A DNA stretch of 64,000 nt from Baylisascaris procyonis (Eukaryota > Nematoda > Chromadorea > Rhabditida > Ascarididae): assembly GCA_037389465.1 (NCBI GenBank), contig JAZARR010000230.1:2728001-2792000 (forward strand). The letters run 5' to 3'. Under the pieces are notes generated by a model that saw nothing but the letters and a program-made list of their open reading frames with translations, did no database searches and had not been told where the DNA came from. Shown here one piece after another: positions 11,430 through 23,502 of the stretch (position 1 is its first letter; each line of letters begins with the position of its first letter). Made by a program: the position numbers and the translations under genes.

Positions 11430-11639
11430 GAGAGATTACAAATTAACGTGCTATCTAGATCGTCTGTGGAATTCCTAATTGGCTCGAACGGATTTCGTCC
11501 ATTAGCCATTGGCATCGATCGGTATATGGTCACACTTGTTGATGTCAGTGCTCGTATAGCTGAGATGCTAAACAGGATGAGGGAACGACCTGTTGAATTT
11601 CGTAGGATGAAAACAGCTTCGATGATTGTTCCACAGTGA
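11430..11639 (+). CDS. Candidate exon or 3' end, 69 codons
   Basis: Acceptor TTAGTCTAG, then an open frame to TGA at 11637-11639. It reads S-S-V-E-F-L-I-G-S-N-G-F-R-P-L-A-I-G-I-D, then V-S-A-R-I-A-E-M-L-N-R-M-R-E-R. The opposite strand also has a long open frame (11426-11956), so strand is uncertain. Confidence 0.33.
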   Translation, partial: ERLQINVLSRSSVEFLIGSNGFRPLAIGIDRYMVTLVDVSARIAEMLNRMRERPVEFRRMKTASMIVPQ

Positions 11640-12420
11640 AAACTATCAGCTGTACTATGAATGTGGGGGCGAACGTTCATTTGTGAATAAGATGGCCGTT
11701 TGAAATGATGAGAGATATGCGTTGATGTTTTGCATTGGCATAAAAACGATTGATGAGTGAAGAAATGCGGTAAAATACCTTTGCAATAAGCGATATGCAC
11801 TAGATTATTATAATTTGTGAGCTCTGAAAGTTGAATTATACGCACTTTCACAACACCAAATGAATATAAATTTGCAGTTTCAAGGAAGTTTTTCGAATAT
11901 TTCAACGGCGTGAAGCAAGAGAAATCGCGAAGCAGTTTTACGAAATAAATATGCATTCAGTTGAGCGTGACGATCGATTATGAACTAACTTGCGCATAAA
12001 ATACAGCGTATGGTGCCTACATCAGGAAGCATATTATGGTGACGATTATTAATCGCACAAAAATTTTCGATTTCGATTGATTTTTTCCTAATAGTTCTCG
12101 AAGTTTTCACTTGTTGCCAATTTTTTTTGGGTAATGATTTTGGCTATTTTCTCAGTCATGAAAGCTTGCTGCCAAACCTCCTCCTCCCAGCTAACCAACA
12201 ATTAATTCTTCATTGCTAGTTAGAATCCTTTCGGCCTTACATTACTTCCTCTCATCATTAGGTTTTGGGGAACTTGGTTAAAAGTACAATACCATATAAT
12301 ATCGTACGATCATTTCATTTACGTAGCCGCAGAAACGTCGCGCAGCTTCATTGCGATAATATGTAAATACCCAAATACTTTTGCTACTGCTGCGCACGCA
12401 AAAATGTGTTCGTTTTGCAG

Positions 12421-12453
12421 AGGCATTGGCTTGAAATTGCGCGAAGATTGATT
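12421..12453 (+). CDS. 3' chain exon, 33 bases
   Basis: Acceptor TCGTTTTGCAG, donor TTGATT|GTAAAA. It reads R-H-W-L-E-I-A-R-R-L-I, phase 0 to phase 0. Confidence 0.36.
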
Positions 12454-15400
12454 GTAAAAGATATCATAGTGCCAATGAAAGTCAATATGTCAATGAGTAA
12501 AGCGCGCAATTCAGTATGCCGATGGTAAAATCAGCGATTGGTAGTACTAGCCGCAAATAGTCGCCCTGCAATAAAAAACTGATGTGCTTGATGCTAAAGT
12601 AGTTTCAGTGATGCATCGATTTTTCTTCTTTAATTTCATAATCAGTTTTTACTCATATTTTATTTTGCTTTCTCTTACGAAATATTCGACTTGACGTCAT
12701 AACCCGAACATGTTTATAGCTAATTCTATCATCGCGAGATTAACTGCTCCACATTGACAGCTTTTCGATTGTTACACATAATGCCTTGCGTAGTTTACAA
12801 TTGGATCCATTTTATGTACAATTCACAGGAAGCTCACGAAAGAAACTACATTTTTCCTACTATTACTATTTCATGATTGGCGATATGCCGTAAAATTGCA
12901 GAAAAAAAACGACTTGTTTGTAGTGGACTTAGTGAAACAACTGAACATGACTCTGAAGTACAGTAGTGTACTGAGTGCTTCGAGTAAATGATAGACCGAT
13001 ATATGCAATTCTTTTTCGCCATTGAAAATGCGACAAAGCTGATGATAAATCTTATTTGTTAATAAGTTGTACATATTTAGTGATAGAGATTTAGTGATCA
13101 CCTATTTCATTCTCTGCATTATGATAAAACATTGAATAATTGCGATTTGTTTTCACAATTGGAGACTTCTCTCTCTTTCTTTCTCACTCTTCTCTTTTTC
13201 TTCCTTCTTGTGAAAAATCACTATCCTTTGTTAAACATTTTCACTTACTTTTTTGCCAGAGGAATGCGGCATTTTCATCGAAAGCAACACACACACACAC
13301 ACAAACAAACAAAAGGAATGCAACGTAAAATTCGAAAATTACCATGCGCAGTATAAGTGTTATCTTAAGACTCGACTGAACTCGAATACACTCCCCATGA
13401 ACTTCTAAAGATGATTAATTTCAGTATAAATATTCTATCAGTTCTGCCTTATTGTTGTAAAACATTACTGACACTGTGTGGGATGTTTTTGGCATCCATA
13501 CTCAAAACAACTGCTAGATGTGCCGAGTGATTGTGCGGCGAGTTAAAAATTGCTCTATTCTAGTGGAATGATGCCGTGTTTATCATATTATTGAGAAGCA
13601 AATTTTGCGCACAAAAACTAACATATCGTAATGTGTATGAGCGACAGTCTTTTAGCAACATACTATCTACGCTATTTCAAAGCATTATGAAATAATTCTG
13701 TATCCGATGAAAACGCGTTTGTGTTTTTCTACCTAGCCGATCCTATTACTAGAAAACCTGAAAAGATTTCTTCAAAGCATCTTAGTCGGAGGGAGGGGTG
13801 GAATGGCAAGTGCAGTTTAATAAGCTAAGGTATAAGCGGTGAAAATTTTTAATGGATTTAACTACGAAAGTCTTCGTCACCATAACTGGACGATTGGATA
13901 AATTTCTACTTGAATCATTCAATGATAGTGAAATATACGAAGAACGTTTGTTGTTAATACAACCGTCATTTGTGTTATAATAAGCTGAATTGTCAGATAA
14001 CAAATGGAGTTGAGGACATCTGAGGTGATCTTTATTTTCCCTAACAATACTAGCCGCGAAATAATTGGCTAGATTCATGTTTCTCTTATTGCAAGCATGT
14101 CACTAATACGATTTGATGCTCGATTGCACAAATTAATTTCTTGAATGCCAAAAGCACACATATGTCCTTCAGCTATCGCAAATATTTTCGGATAATTGCC
14201 TATCGCAAATATTTTCGGATAATTGCCTATCGCAAATATTTTCGGATAATTGCCTATCGCGTTGAATTCATCGATAGAAGTTAGTTTCCATAAGCACTTG
14301 TACTATTTTTTTAACCGAAATGCACTCGACAGTGATGTAGTGTTTGCATGAACGTATATGGCAATACATATATTTGTGTGTATGCTAAATATAGACAGCC
14401 GGATAACATCAATAAAAGAAGCACAAAAGCTGCGACTATGAAATTTTATTTAGTTATAGTTTATTCCAGAGGGCGGTGCTCATTTGCGCATTAGCTCATC
14501 GATTTCTGCATGAGATAAGGCACTCAAAGGTGTGATGAAATCTCTTAACTGAATATGTTCAACTGCTGATTGGGAACGACGCCAAAACGGTGTTCATGTT
14601 TCAGGACCTAAACAAGTGTTTGGCTTGATAGGAAAAATGCATTATTGAGCTTCATATAATTTCCGAGAAATGAATATTTTTGATTGATATGCTAATATGC
14701 GAAATTACGCATCGTGATTGCCTCAGCGATATGGTTTCTGCACTTATTGTGTTCCATTATATACTTTATTCTTTGTCATCGTTTGCAATATGCGCCTAGG
14801 TTAATATATTTTGCACAATGATTGCAGCAGGATAATCCTAAGTATTATTGTCAAGCGCTTTGTATTCAAGATAGTCAATAATTATACTACTTTCATATTT
14901 ATGATTAAATTCCCTATACATCTAAATAGTGAATGACATACCACAAACATATTGCCAACATTTTTAGTATGACTGCACAAGTTTTTGCCGTTTGAAAGAA
15001 GAAAGCCATTTTGGTTTTCTTCTTTCCGTACTAAACTGCTAACAAAAAGCATTGAAATTTTCTTCTTTCCAAATTTGAGCAGTTTAAATTTATGATATGA
15101 TTTCGACGATGGCATTTTAAAGTATCCTTTCGCGTGACCTTGTCGATAGCGTTTGCCATTAGTGGATATTACTGTATATATAGAATGCAATGCTACGTAA
15201 TATATATATTCGTTGAGATCTGATTAAGTGAGTGGAATAATATTCGTCATCATACTTCGGCATGTAGCGCCACACAAGTTAATTACGAATCGCCACTTGC
15301 CTTTCATATAAGAAGAAGCGTTATTTTAAAATTTTTCTTTGATAGGGACCTGGACGCTAAGAGTCAAATTTTGCGGGAAAAAATATAAATTATTCATTCT

Positions 15401-17673
15401 TCCTCGAAAGCTAAAACTTTTTCGTGGTACTGCATGTTCTCATATGATTTTAAAGAAAAAAAGGGAAGCAAACATTGAGATGAAAGTACTATTGAATGAT
15501 TCTGAAAGTCAGCAACCGTCCGACCTATAGCAAATCAAAAACTCTGGTCCGTATCGGAACAGATGATGAGCGAAAGAGAAATATGGGATTTTAAACGAAT
15601 TAGTAACGAGAAAAAAAGAACGGAACAACTAGTGATGATGAAGGATAAAGCCTCAAAGAGAAAATTGGAACGTCGTTAATCTCCTAAGAGAGATTTGAAA
15701 TAAAAATCATCGAATTAAGTGCTTCATCAAGACCTAACGAAGAGATTTAAGTCGATTTGTTTCACACTCACCTATAAATCATCTGTAAAATCTGGAGAAA
15801 CAAATCGCTAGCATGTATGTACGACTTCATATCCTTCACATGTATATACACTTAATTCCGTTGCCGCTAATTATATGACGGTTGCTTTTTTATGTTATTT
15901 GATGAATGAAACGAAATGCTGGAAACGAATACTGCGCATAGATTCTGATAATCACACGTATGCAACCCACTCACTCATCTAATGCCTGGGATACCAATTG
16001 AATATACTGATTTTAAACAACTTTGGCCTCTATATCTCTTCCCAAAGTTGTTGGATGACCTCGGAAGCAAGCCAGGAGGAGAACCCAAGTGTTTATCAGG
16101 GCTGTGTGCCCGACAGGAAATGTTCGTCGTCTCCTTCTTACGAAGTAAGGGTCTTTGTTTTGCTGCGTAGGATTCCCATAGCAAACTCAACTATAAAGTT
16201 TAAAAAGATTTTCCAGCCGTGGAAAGTAGTCGTCTCCATGCACCACTGCAAGCTTCTAGAAAAGAACGCAAAACATATGGCAACTTTGCGAATTCCACTG
16301 GCGGTACGGTAAAATAGGAAATCCCAGAAAATTGAATAACGGATCACGATGTGAAGATTGTGTGCTAATTTATGAAGCCATGACACAAACTGCGTTGGTA
16401 TAGCTATCATGGTCTATTTTTCCGATTTGACGGAATGAATACGGTGCTCGAAGCATTAGGGAACCATCAAGTGTGGAAACAACGGAAATCTCTTGCGCCA
16501 CGATCAGCTGGGAGCGACCCGTACGGAGTGGATCGCTTCCATTTCGTAGAGGACAGAAGGTTTTTAGCTAAAAGACGGGTTCGGAAAGAGATGAGGAGGA
16601 AGGAAAGGAGGAGGAGGTGTCGAAAACGACCATCAAATGTTGCTGCCCAATGTTTTTTTACAAAATATTTCTCAACAATTGTCCCCAATTCCTTCCATTT
16701 ATGAGAGACGCGAATATGTCCACGAAAAAAAATGGATCACCTGTGTTTCTTTTTTCAATTTTGTGCCAAAAGCATCGGAGCATAGAAATAGGTAAGTTTA
16801 TAAGGGCTGTTCCTTCCCAAAGTCCAGCAAACTCGTAACAGTGGTTTGAGACATAATGCGATATGTGTCTACACAGTAGGAAAAAAGTAAAGGTTTATCG
16901 ATTAAAAATGATCGATAGCGATGAAAAGGATTAGGGCTTGCCTGGAGCCGTAGCGATAGATACCAAAAGAGCTAAACCACGGCATAGTTTAGTGCACTGG
17001 GCCAGCTTTATACCACTGCAGGTATGGGACACCTCTCGTACAATGATTGGTCATAATTGTTCGCAATTTCGACGACTGGTCACAGTTGTTCGCAGTTTAC
17101 ACGATTCATCCGGCAGTTAACGAAAATCAAACACTGCAAATGAATTGTTCGCTTTAGCATTTTGTCGGAGTCCCACTGAATTTCGTGTCCTCGTTGGAGC
17201 ATGTTAAGGGAGCCATCTGGGTCACAATTTGCACGATTTTCGCCACTATAGTTAAGAATTCTGAATGGTCTTTGAAACCTCGAAGACCAACGCCTTTTTT
17301 CTTAAATACGGTAGAGATTAAGTTCCCCACTCATAGTTCCTCACTCTTCGCTTCCGTCGAAAACTCGTATTTCATCCAAACTACTCATCCGAAACATTGC
17401 TTATTTTCTTATCTGATGAATAGGCTCCTATGAAATTCTTTTAAGACCCTTTTTACAAAGATCTACTGCATATTTTTTATCCAACTGATAATATATGCAG
17501 AATTTGACAATGCTAATTCACTGCACAGGAATTTTTAGCAACAGGTGATCTTCTTTACGGAATCGTTGCATGAAAATTCAGAGCCATGCTCAATGGTAAA
17601 TATGCTGAAAGAAGAAGTCATCAAAACATTCGGTGTGGATGACTTCGGCGAGAAAGGCACGAAGTTGATCTGA
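12421..17673 (+). CDS. Unidentified multi-exon gene, 3' chain with stop
   Basis: Candidate exons 12421-12453, 14470-14529, 15509-15674, 16217-16308, 16431-16559, 16935-17021 and 17539-17673 form a chain that ends in TGA. All joins agree in phase except 16308 to 16431, where no good acceptor was found. The product has a helical start (R-H-W-L-E-I-A-R-R-L-I), a Lys/Glu-rich segment, a Ser/Thr-rich part and a mixed C-terminus. AATAAA at 17978-17983 could end the transcript. It may be the 3' end of the chain starting at base 3. No family was recognised. Confidence 0.37.
13285..13316. repeat. (CA)n and (CAAA)n simple repeat
   Basis: CACACACACACACACACA is followed by AACAAACAAACAAA. It sits in a non-coding stretch rich in pyrimidine runs (13165-13240). 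Confidence 0.9.
14174..14261 (+). repeat. 27-bp perfect tandem repeat, 3.2 copies
   Basis: The unit TATCGCAAATATTTTCGGAT plus AATTGCC occurs at 14174, 14201 and 14228, identical in all three, with a partial copy at 14255. Identity points to recent expansion. Confidence 0.95.
14470..14529 (+). CDS. 3' chain exon, 60 bases
   Basis: Acceptor TTTATTCCAG, donor TCAAAG|GTGTGA. It reads R-A-V-L-I-C-A-L-A-H-R-F-L-H-E-I-R-H-S-K, phase 0 to phase 0. Confidence 0.4.
15509..15674 (+). CDS. 3' chain exon, charged segment
   Basis: Frame open from 15509 to a TAA at about 15677. It reads L-W-S-V-S-E-Q-M-M-S-E-R-E-I-W-D-F-K-R and ends with K-A-S-K-R-K-L-E-R. The acceptor TCTGAAAG is poor; the donor ACGTC|GTTAAT leaves the base the next exon needs. 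Confidence 0.33.
16217..16308 (+). CDS. 3' chain exon, 92 bases
   Basis: Acceptor GATTTTCCAG, donor GTACG|GTAAAA. In chain phase it reads V-E-S-S-R-L-H-A-P-L-Q-A-S-R-K-E-R-K-T-Y and ends S-T-G-G-T. A second frame is also open. Confidence 0.38.
16431..16559 (+). CDS. 3' chain exon, Ser/Thr-rich
   Basis: Frame open between a TGA at 16428 and the donor CAGAAG|GTTTTT. It reads R-E-P-S-S-V-E-T-T-E-I-S-C-A-T-I-S-W-E-R and ends R-R-G-Q-K. No strong acceptor is visible; GCTCGAAG or GCATTAG would be the candidates. Confidence 0.35.
16935..17021 (+). CDS. 3' chain exon, 29 codons
   Basis: Acceptor AAGGATTAG, donor CTGCAG|GTATGG. It reads G-L-P-G-A-V-A-I-D-T-K-R-A-K-P-R-H-S-L-V, phase 0 to phase 0. 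Confidence 0.42.
17539..17673 (+). CDS. 3' chain terminal exon
   Basis: Acceptor GAATTTTTAG, phase 0, then 44 codons and TGA. It reads Q-Q-V-I-F-F-T-E-S-L-H-E-N-S-E-P-C-S-M-V and ends with G-E-K-G-T-K-L-I. If the inner donor TTCG|GTGTGG were used, the gene would continue. Confidence 0.42.
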   Translation, partial: QQVIFFTESLHENSEPCSMVNMLKEEVIKTFGVDDFGEKGTKLI

Positions 17674-17977
17674 ATGTTGATTGCTACTGCTTTAGTTTCA
17701 GCAACTAGTATTTGAGGAGTCTTTTTCAAATCTTTTAATTGCCTCAGGCAATAACAGATATTTTCGAAAAATTCTTCAAGAGTCACTTGCTAGCTGGAGT
17801 ATCGCACCAAAAAAATGTTAAGGTTGCAAAATGTTTTAACAGCTATTTTTTAGCTAATTTAGAGCTGTTGTATGAAGCCAAAAATTTCCGAGGAAACTCA
17901 GTTGGTGTAAGAAATTTTGTTTTGAATCCTTCATCCTATTAAAAAAAAAAAACGAACTAGCTGCTCAGGCGAAAAAA

Positions 17978-17983
17978 AATAAA
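17978..17983 (+). terminator. AATAAA polyadenylation motif
   Basis: AATAAA lies 305 bases after the TGA of the terminal exon, at the end of an A-rich stretch. Position fits a 3' untranslated region, but such motifs are frequent in this composition. Confidence 0.25.
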
Positions 17984-19057
17984 AGTAACAAGAGGCTGAA
18001 TTATTGGAAAGTTTTCTTTGTTTTTTTTTTCTTAAACATATTTCCTTCGTTTCGCTAACGATGTCTTTCTTTGAAATCGCAAAGGATGATGAAATTTTTC
18101 ACTCTATAGTAGATGAATATTTGAATTTGCGCGTTTATTTCATTTAAAAACTCAAATTCTTTTTATTTTGACGTTTGACTTTGTTTAGCGTTGATGTTAG
18201 CAAATGCTTCAGTCTTAATGGCAAATGGAGTATAAAGTCTATGGGTCATTTCTGAAATGCGGGGAGTGGGGAAACGCTCAAATTAGTCAACTAACGCAAG
18301 TGATTTCGCTTCTTTGTAAAATCGAAGTCTATTTCGAGCCGTGATAATGCAAAGCTGACAAGAGTGCCTAAATAGTTGCTTCGAAAGAATGTTACGAGGT
18401 GGCGCAGATGTGAAAGGCAATTATTTGCGCACCCATTTGCAGTTTTTTACATGGTTTAACAACTAGTTTTCAAATCCTCCTGCAGTGGTGGTCAGCGGCA
18501 GTGTACGATATATCCTTTTTCCCATTGCACATATATCTCCTAAATGGACACTTTTCAATGCCATTACCACTGTACGCGAGAATGAAGGTGAGAAAATGGA
18601 AAACGTGAAATTCAATAAACGTCGAATTAGCACGAATTAGCCATGTACTTCTGGAGGTTCAGACCGGATCGAAAGGTTTTGAAAATGCGCAAGAAAGCAA
18701 TGAGACCCATCGTTCGAATTTGCTTCGCAAATGAGACCATCGTTTCGTTATGCGAGAAGCACATCTGCTTTTATTAATAGGCAAATTTCTGTGCACAACT
18801 CTCTAAGCTTTTGGGATAGTGTTTTAAACCACTTATGGCTGCAACTCTTCCTTCGTAAAATCGCATCTTCATCATTCCTGGCTAACTGAAGGTGAGTGAT
18901 GATTGATTAATGAAGGGAGGTTGATTCCTCATAATTTCATGCTGCTTCTCCAAGCAGTGTTAAATTAGCCAGCTTTTCATGTTCTTTCTTAAATATCTTA
19001 ATACCTTTTTGTTTCCTTCCCTCATCGAGTGAAAAGTACAGCCCTATTACTCAACAG

Positions 19058-19104
<47 letters not shown>

Positions 19105-20584
19105 TCGTACTCCAAGCCTGCTTAGCATCTTCGTAATAATGTCTTTCTGAACACCTACTGCGCAAGCTCAAACAGTAGTCATTAATATATTACGGTATGC
19201 TATGGAGAGCCACTCCATCTCAGCTTTTTCTCTCATGAAGGTATTGTCGAGCACATCTGCTTCTTAATAATGCTTCTTATTGGTCATTTGTCGTATCATA
19301 CAAAAATTTGCTGTTTCAACTCTTCCGGTGGTCCCTATCCAAATTAAGTGTTCATCTAAAGCAGTGTAGTGTAGATAGAAGACACCTTTATAGCATTAGC
19401 AATGAAGATGCACTGTTGCAGAATTATCGACATTGTCTTGGGTAGCTCCGCACACTACTCAAAAAGTTGTGAGCAGCATGCCACTTATGTACAACTGTTG
19501 CCTCATTTTTCAATCATCATCTGATACCACATTTATTTAGTGAGTCTTCACTGCATCAGTTGTGCTATATTGTTCGACAGACCTGATTATTTTCGCATGG
19601 TTTTTGAAAATTCTCCAATCCGGTCTGAATCTTTCTTACGGATAGCATAGGCCGCTCCGGTCTAGTCCGGTCCGAAGCTTACTGGAGGCTGGAAAACAGT
19701 GATTTTAAAATTCTTAAAGGTTCCACTTCATTTTCATTGTCAGTTAGGCTAGAAACTACGGTTTATAAATTTTTAGCAAGAAATCTTCGGCAAATAATGG
19801 GCCAATTACGTCGCAAAAGCCCTCTTCTTTTTCTTAAACAAAGAAAATTTTATGAGCCATGGATCATGTGCAAATTCCTTGACATTAAAAGTCTCATAAT
19901 TTTCTATGCTGCAGCATTTCAACATGAGCAACAGGATTTGTAAACGTTGCAGTCCATTGGTCAAAGCTGTTCCATCTTCTACAACCATGACCATAACCAA
20001 AACCTAAAAGGTTTCTCGAAAATTACATGTAGCTCGAACTTTGATGCATTTTAGTTTGAACTCTAGTTGGCAAAGGTGCGGCTAATGAGCACCAACGATC
20101 ACATTGATCTTTCATTTTTCCTCCCACGAAACCTTTGCCTGATCAACAAGCGACGTTGTTTTATGCATCTCTGAAATGATTTTGATGAAACTGCATTACG
20201 ATTGCGTTATATTAATGTACACATTTATGCGCGTCGAAGTCTGTGCAGAGAGGGTTCACCTACTGAGATCGCAGATGGATCGCAGAGTTCAATTCACTAT
20301 GACATTTCGCGCCTGAAGACAACAAAAGGAAGATGCTTTATTCCTTTTGTCGGTAGATGCAAAGAATTTTTTATGGGATTCCTTGTTCTTGGTGAATGGA
20401 TGGTGATTTGAATAACGCGGAACGAGTAATCGCTGAGATCATTTTATCAATAAAGTTCAAGAAGCTAATTAGCTTACACAGATTTCGCCTGGTTCATTGA
20501 ACCGAGAAAGATTGATTACAGTTTGATCGTGTCTACAATTTGATTTCTTAACTCTAGCTTTACGCTTTTTTCTTCGCAATGCAG
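17984..20584. other. Probable intergenic DNA
   Basis: AT-rich, with the (AT)20 microsatellite. An open frame after TCATTGTCAG at 19740-19943 (R-L-E-T-T-V-Y-K-F-L-A-R-N-L-R-Q-I-M) and another at 20202-20411 are the only coding-like stretches; neither has a paired donor. Confidence 0.4.
19061..19100. repeat. (AT)20 microsatellite
   Basis: Forty bases of alternating A and T without interruption. Confidence 0.97.
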
Positions 20585-20780
20585 TGGAAGATATTGATGA
20601 GAAAATTTACGTAAACACATCCATTCATAGGGAAAACACATTATGCTGATATCCAAAGGAGTTGAATTGCTCCGTGAGGCATTAAAAATGAACAATATGA
20701 TAATGAACTCTGTTTTGGTGGCTGCATGTCGTTTAATGACTTTCAATTCCCGTTGTTGCTTGCATGTTAGCAATTTCTGA
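20585..20780 (+). pseudogene. Coding-like segment with a frame change
   Basis: After the acceptor TTCGCAATGCAG one frame reads E-D-I-D-E-K-I-Y-V-N-T-S-I-H-R-E-N-T-L and then hits a stop. A second frame reads L-I-S-K-G-V-E-L-L-R-E-A-L-K-M-N-N-M from just before it to TGA at 20778. This would be one protein if a base or two were missing or added near 20640. The minus strand is open throughout (20516-20773), so the whole signal could be chance. Confidence 0.22.
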
Positions 20781-20942
20781 AATAGGATATTATAATGGAT
20801 TGAGCTTCAGAAAGAGTGAGGCCAAACTTTGAGCATAAAATGCCTATATACAATGCGAACTAGAGTTCACCTTCAATTCAGTTTTAAATAAATTAATTTG
20901 CTGCTGTGTTTGCTCTGTTTGATTCCATTATGCGATGACGTA

Positions 20943-21132
20943 ATGAGTGGCGAATCTTCTGTTAAAAATTATTCTGAGTTTATTATTCCCGAAAATTTTA
21001 AACAATTCATGCCGATTGATTGATGTGCTCCCTGAAAATGATCAGCTGTATGTCGCCTATCCCGTATTCACTCACATCATAGCTGTTGGATGCTATCGAG
21101 TGAACGATATAAGTGAGTTTTTATTTCCGATA
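20943..21132 (+). pseudogene. Candidate exon broken by a 4-bp duplication
   Basis: From ATG at 20943 the frame reads M-S-G-E-S-S-V-K-N-Y-S-E-F-I-I-P-E-N and stops just after a tandem ATTG-ATTG at 21015-21022. Past the duplication the next frame reads I-D-V-L-P-E-N-D-Q-L-Y-V-A-Y-P-V-F-T and reaches the consensus donor GATATAA|GTGAGT. Removing one 4-bp copy would unite the two. It could be a pseudogene, an allele or an assembly error. No family recognised. Confidence 0.3.
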
Positions 21133-21681
21133 TGTTAGTTTTGTTTTGCATTTCAAATATCATTTTTATTTTATTTCCCTTGTAAATGACAAATAATTGC
21201 GAATCTCGCACTCAAATAATCAACTTTCACGGCTTTGCATTTTTTAAATTAACTTCTATTTTTCTACTTTCCCATTCACTACATCACATTAGCAATCAGC
21301 TTCACATCGTTGAATATATCCACAATTATATGAGGTTATTTTTGCATAAATCACATGTTTTGCCTCCCTCACCAATAAAACATATTAAAGTTGCAATGAA
21401 CGCATCCTTCAACACGATCACTCAGCAAAACACATACATCAATTTTGAGTTCAATGTGTTGATTGTAGCTCTTTGGTTTCGATGAAACTGAGGTATTACT
21501 TTGATAGACACATTGACGAGTTCAATTTGATTAGCATGGTGGCATGAATGAGTTTAAGAGGTGTAATCAGTTTGAACAACAACTATTCCTGTGAAACTGC
21601 CAGCTCTCATGTCAATAGCAGCCCTCATACCCCAAAAGTAGGCAAGTGAACGAGCAGAATATGGGCTTTATTGCTTTCCAG

Positions 21682-21927
21682 GAAGCTCCAGAATCATGAG
21701 TTTGGCACACATTTTCGGAAAGAAGATACTAAAATGGTTCAAGTGATGCTTAAGGATTCGAAATTGTTGGAGATTAGAAAACTTCTGATAGAGATCATTT
21801 TTTGGGACATCTCTCTTGCGTTTCCGCTTCCACCAAACTGTCATTTGCAGAATGCATTATGGGAAATTCATATCCACAATTTCTTTTGTTTCCATTTCTA
21901 CATATGCGATATTCTCAAGTGGGATAG
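21682..21927 (+). CDS. Candidate exon, 81 codons
   Basis: Acceptor TTGCTTTCCAG and donor GGATAG|GTAATT surround an open frame reading K-L-Q-N-H-E-F-G-T-H-F-R-K-E-D-T-K-M-V, then L-L-E-I-R-K-L-L-I-E-I-I-F-W. The length and good signals are the support. The phase does not match 20943-21132 directly. Confidence 0.38.
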
Positions 21928-22664
21928 GTAATTCGAAGTTTTCGTTAAGCATGATTTGAATTGCATGCTGATCGTGCTAAAAACTCTCTTATCGATTAGT
22001 CAACTTCAATTGGGGCAATGTAACTTAAAACTATAATTATTGGAAAAGAAGCATTTAGGTAGAAGTGGATGGATAGCATCATATGCCACTTATTATTTCA
22101 AAGGATAAGTCAATTGCTTCATCAGCTATTCAACAACAATGTTCAGTTGCCTTGAAGTTTGCTGTTTAATGAAACTAGGCAGTATGCATATCTTAATTTG
22201 TTTTATTGAAAATTGGGCTAGCCGAAGAGAAAATTAGGATAGCCCGTTCCACAATACGTCTACGTATCAATAATAATGCAATAGTTTGTGCAGAATACGA
22301 CGAGCAGTAACCAAATCGTCCACTTGCGGTCAGCAACTGGATTTCATATTTCTCCTTCACTTCATTTGGCCTCTAAATATGGTCTCGTTCGCTCTATGTG
22401 ACCCGTCAGTTCGGCCAACCAATGGTTGACGAGAACTCGGTATAGATAGGTAGGTTATAGTCATACTGCACCACTGCAAAAGTTCGCAAAACATTTAGAA
22501 ACGCAAATCTCTTGCACGAGACTAAGCGATCAGCCGTATCGGCTCAACTATCAGCGCATACGTGTGAACGATGATAATGCATGAAGGCACTTGATCTATA
22601 AGTGGAGTGGCAGGCATGTAGTGCAAGGCTTCGGCTCACTTTTACTTGTTTCTTTATTACTGAG

Positions 22665-22808
22665 CATTGGAAGAACACAAGCTGCCTGATGCATCCAAAG
22701 ATCGACCTCAAACGAATCTCACTGAGTCATCGAAGCGTGAAAAGGAGGGAAGTACACTTGAGTGCGTTGACATGCAAACACAAAATCATGGACTAATCCC
22801 CACATAGT
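22665..22808 (+). CDS. Candidate terminal exon, acidic and polar
   Basis: After a pyrimidine-rich stretch and ACTGAG the frame reads E-E-H-K-L-P-D-A-S-K-D-R-P-Q-T-N-L-T-E-S, then K-R-E-K-E-G-S-T-L-E-C-V, to TAG at 22806-22808. Composition is unlike AT-rich noise. The acceptor is weak. Confidence 0.3.
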
Positions 22809-23502
22809 GCTGCATCGACTCATGAAAGCACGCTGTCGCATTCCAAATAAATCAACGATGTTGAGAGTACCGTTGAGTTGCTAGTTGTTAATATATTCTT
22901 TGAATGATGGCATTCACAGAATTTTCGCACTTCTTTCTTTGCCAGTCTTGAACTGAAATCTTATATGTTAAAACGTACTTCTGATTGCAATTTTAGGTTA
23001 CCTTATCTACTACGAAATTCAAAACCCAGGAAACAAATGCAAAAGCTTTCGCTGAAGGGATAAATTCTGGAGATAGCACCCGTCACTGTTGAGCGATATT
23101 GCTTGAAACGTTCAATCGGACTGAGATTACGACTCATGCAAAACATGTTTTCTCGAGCAATTACTTTCTAAAGCAGAAATGCCGGCCAGGACAACCTCCC
23201 AACCCTATCAGAGGTTTTATTGGTTTGCCTGAAAATGGTGATGACACGACTCTGCTTAATGGGAATTAATTCCCTTAATGAATTCTCGAGTAAATTATGC
23301 AGCAGCTTACTTGTCTAGAAGTGTTTGCGTGTCTAAGCGAATTTATGGGCGTTGTTCATTAAAACGCCTTATTGTTCTTACGCATTGTGTTTTTCACAGC
23401 GAATCAAATGTGGGAAATTTCATGACACTCTCTCAAACGTTTTATAAATAGATTCTATGAGTGGCCCTTGAAAGCTGTCACCAAAATTGAACTTTGATCT
23501 AG

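Noticed and set aside
11426..11956. 176-codon minus-strand ORF
   Set aside because: The far half is AT-rich and noise-like, and the near half is the shadow of a plausible plus-strand exon at 11430-11639; no motif supports it.
13782..14078. 98-codon minus ORF opposite a 45-codon plus frame
   Set aside because: Neither strand has a convincing acceptor in phase; kept out as ambiguous.
15982..16170. Short segment open in two plus frames and one minus frame, with GAA|GTAAGG as a possible donor
   Set aside because: No acceptor fits any of the frames, and the three competing readings cannot be told apart.
23041..23265. Plus-strand open frame with P-G-Q-P-P-N-P-I-R-G-F-I-G
   Set aside because: No acceptor or donor bounds it and no homologous family is recognised.
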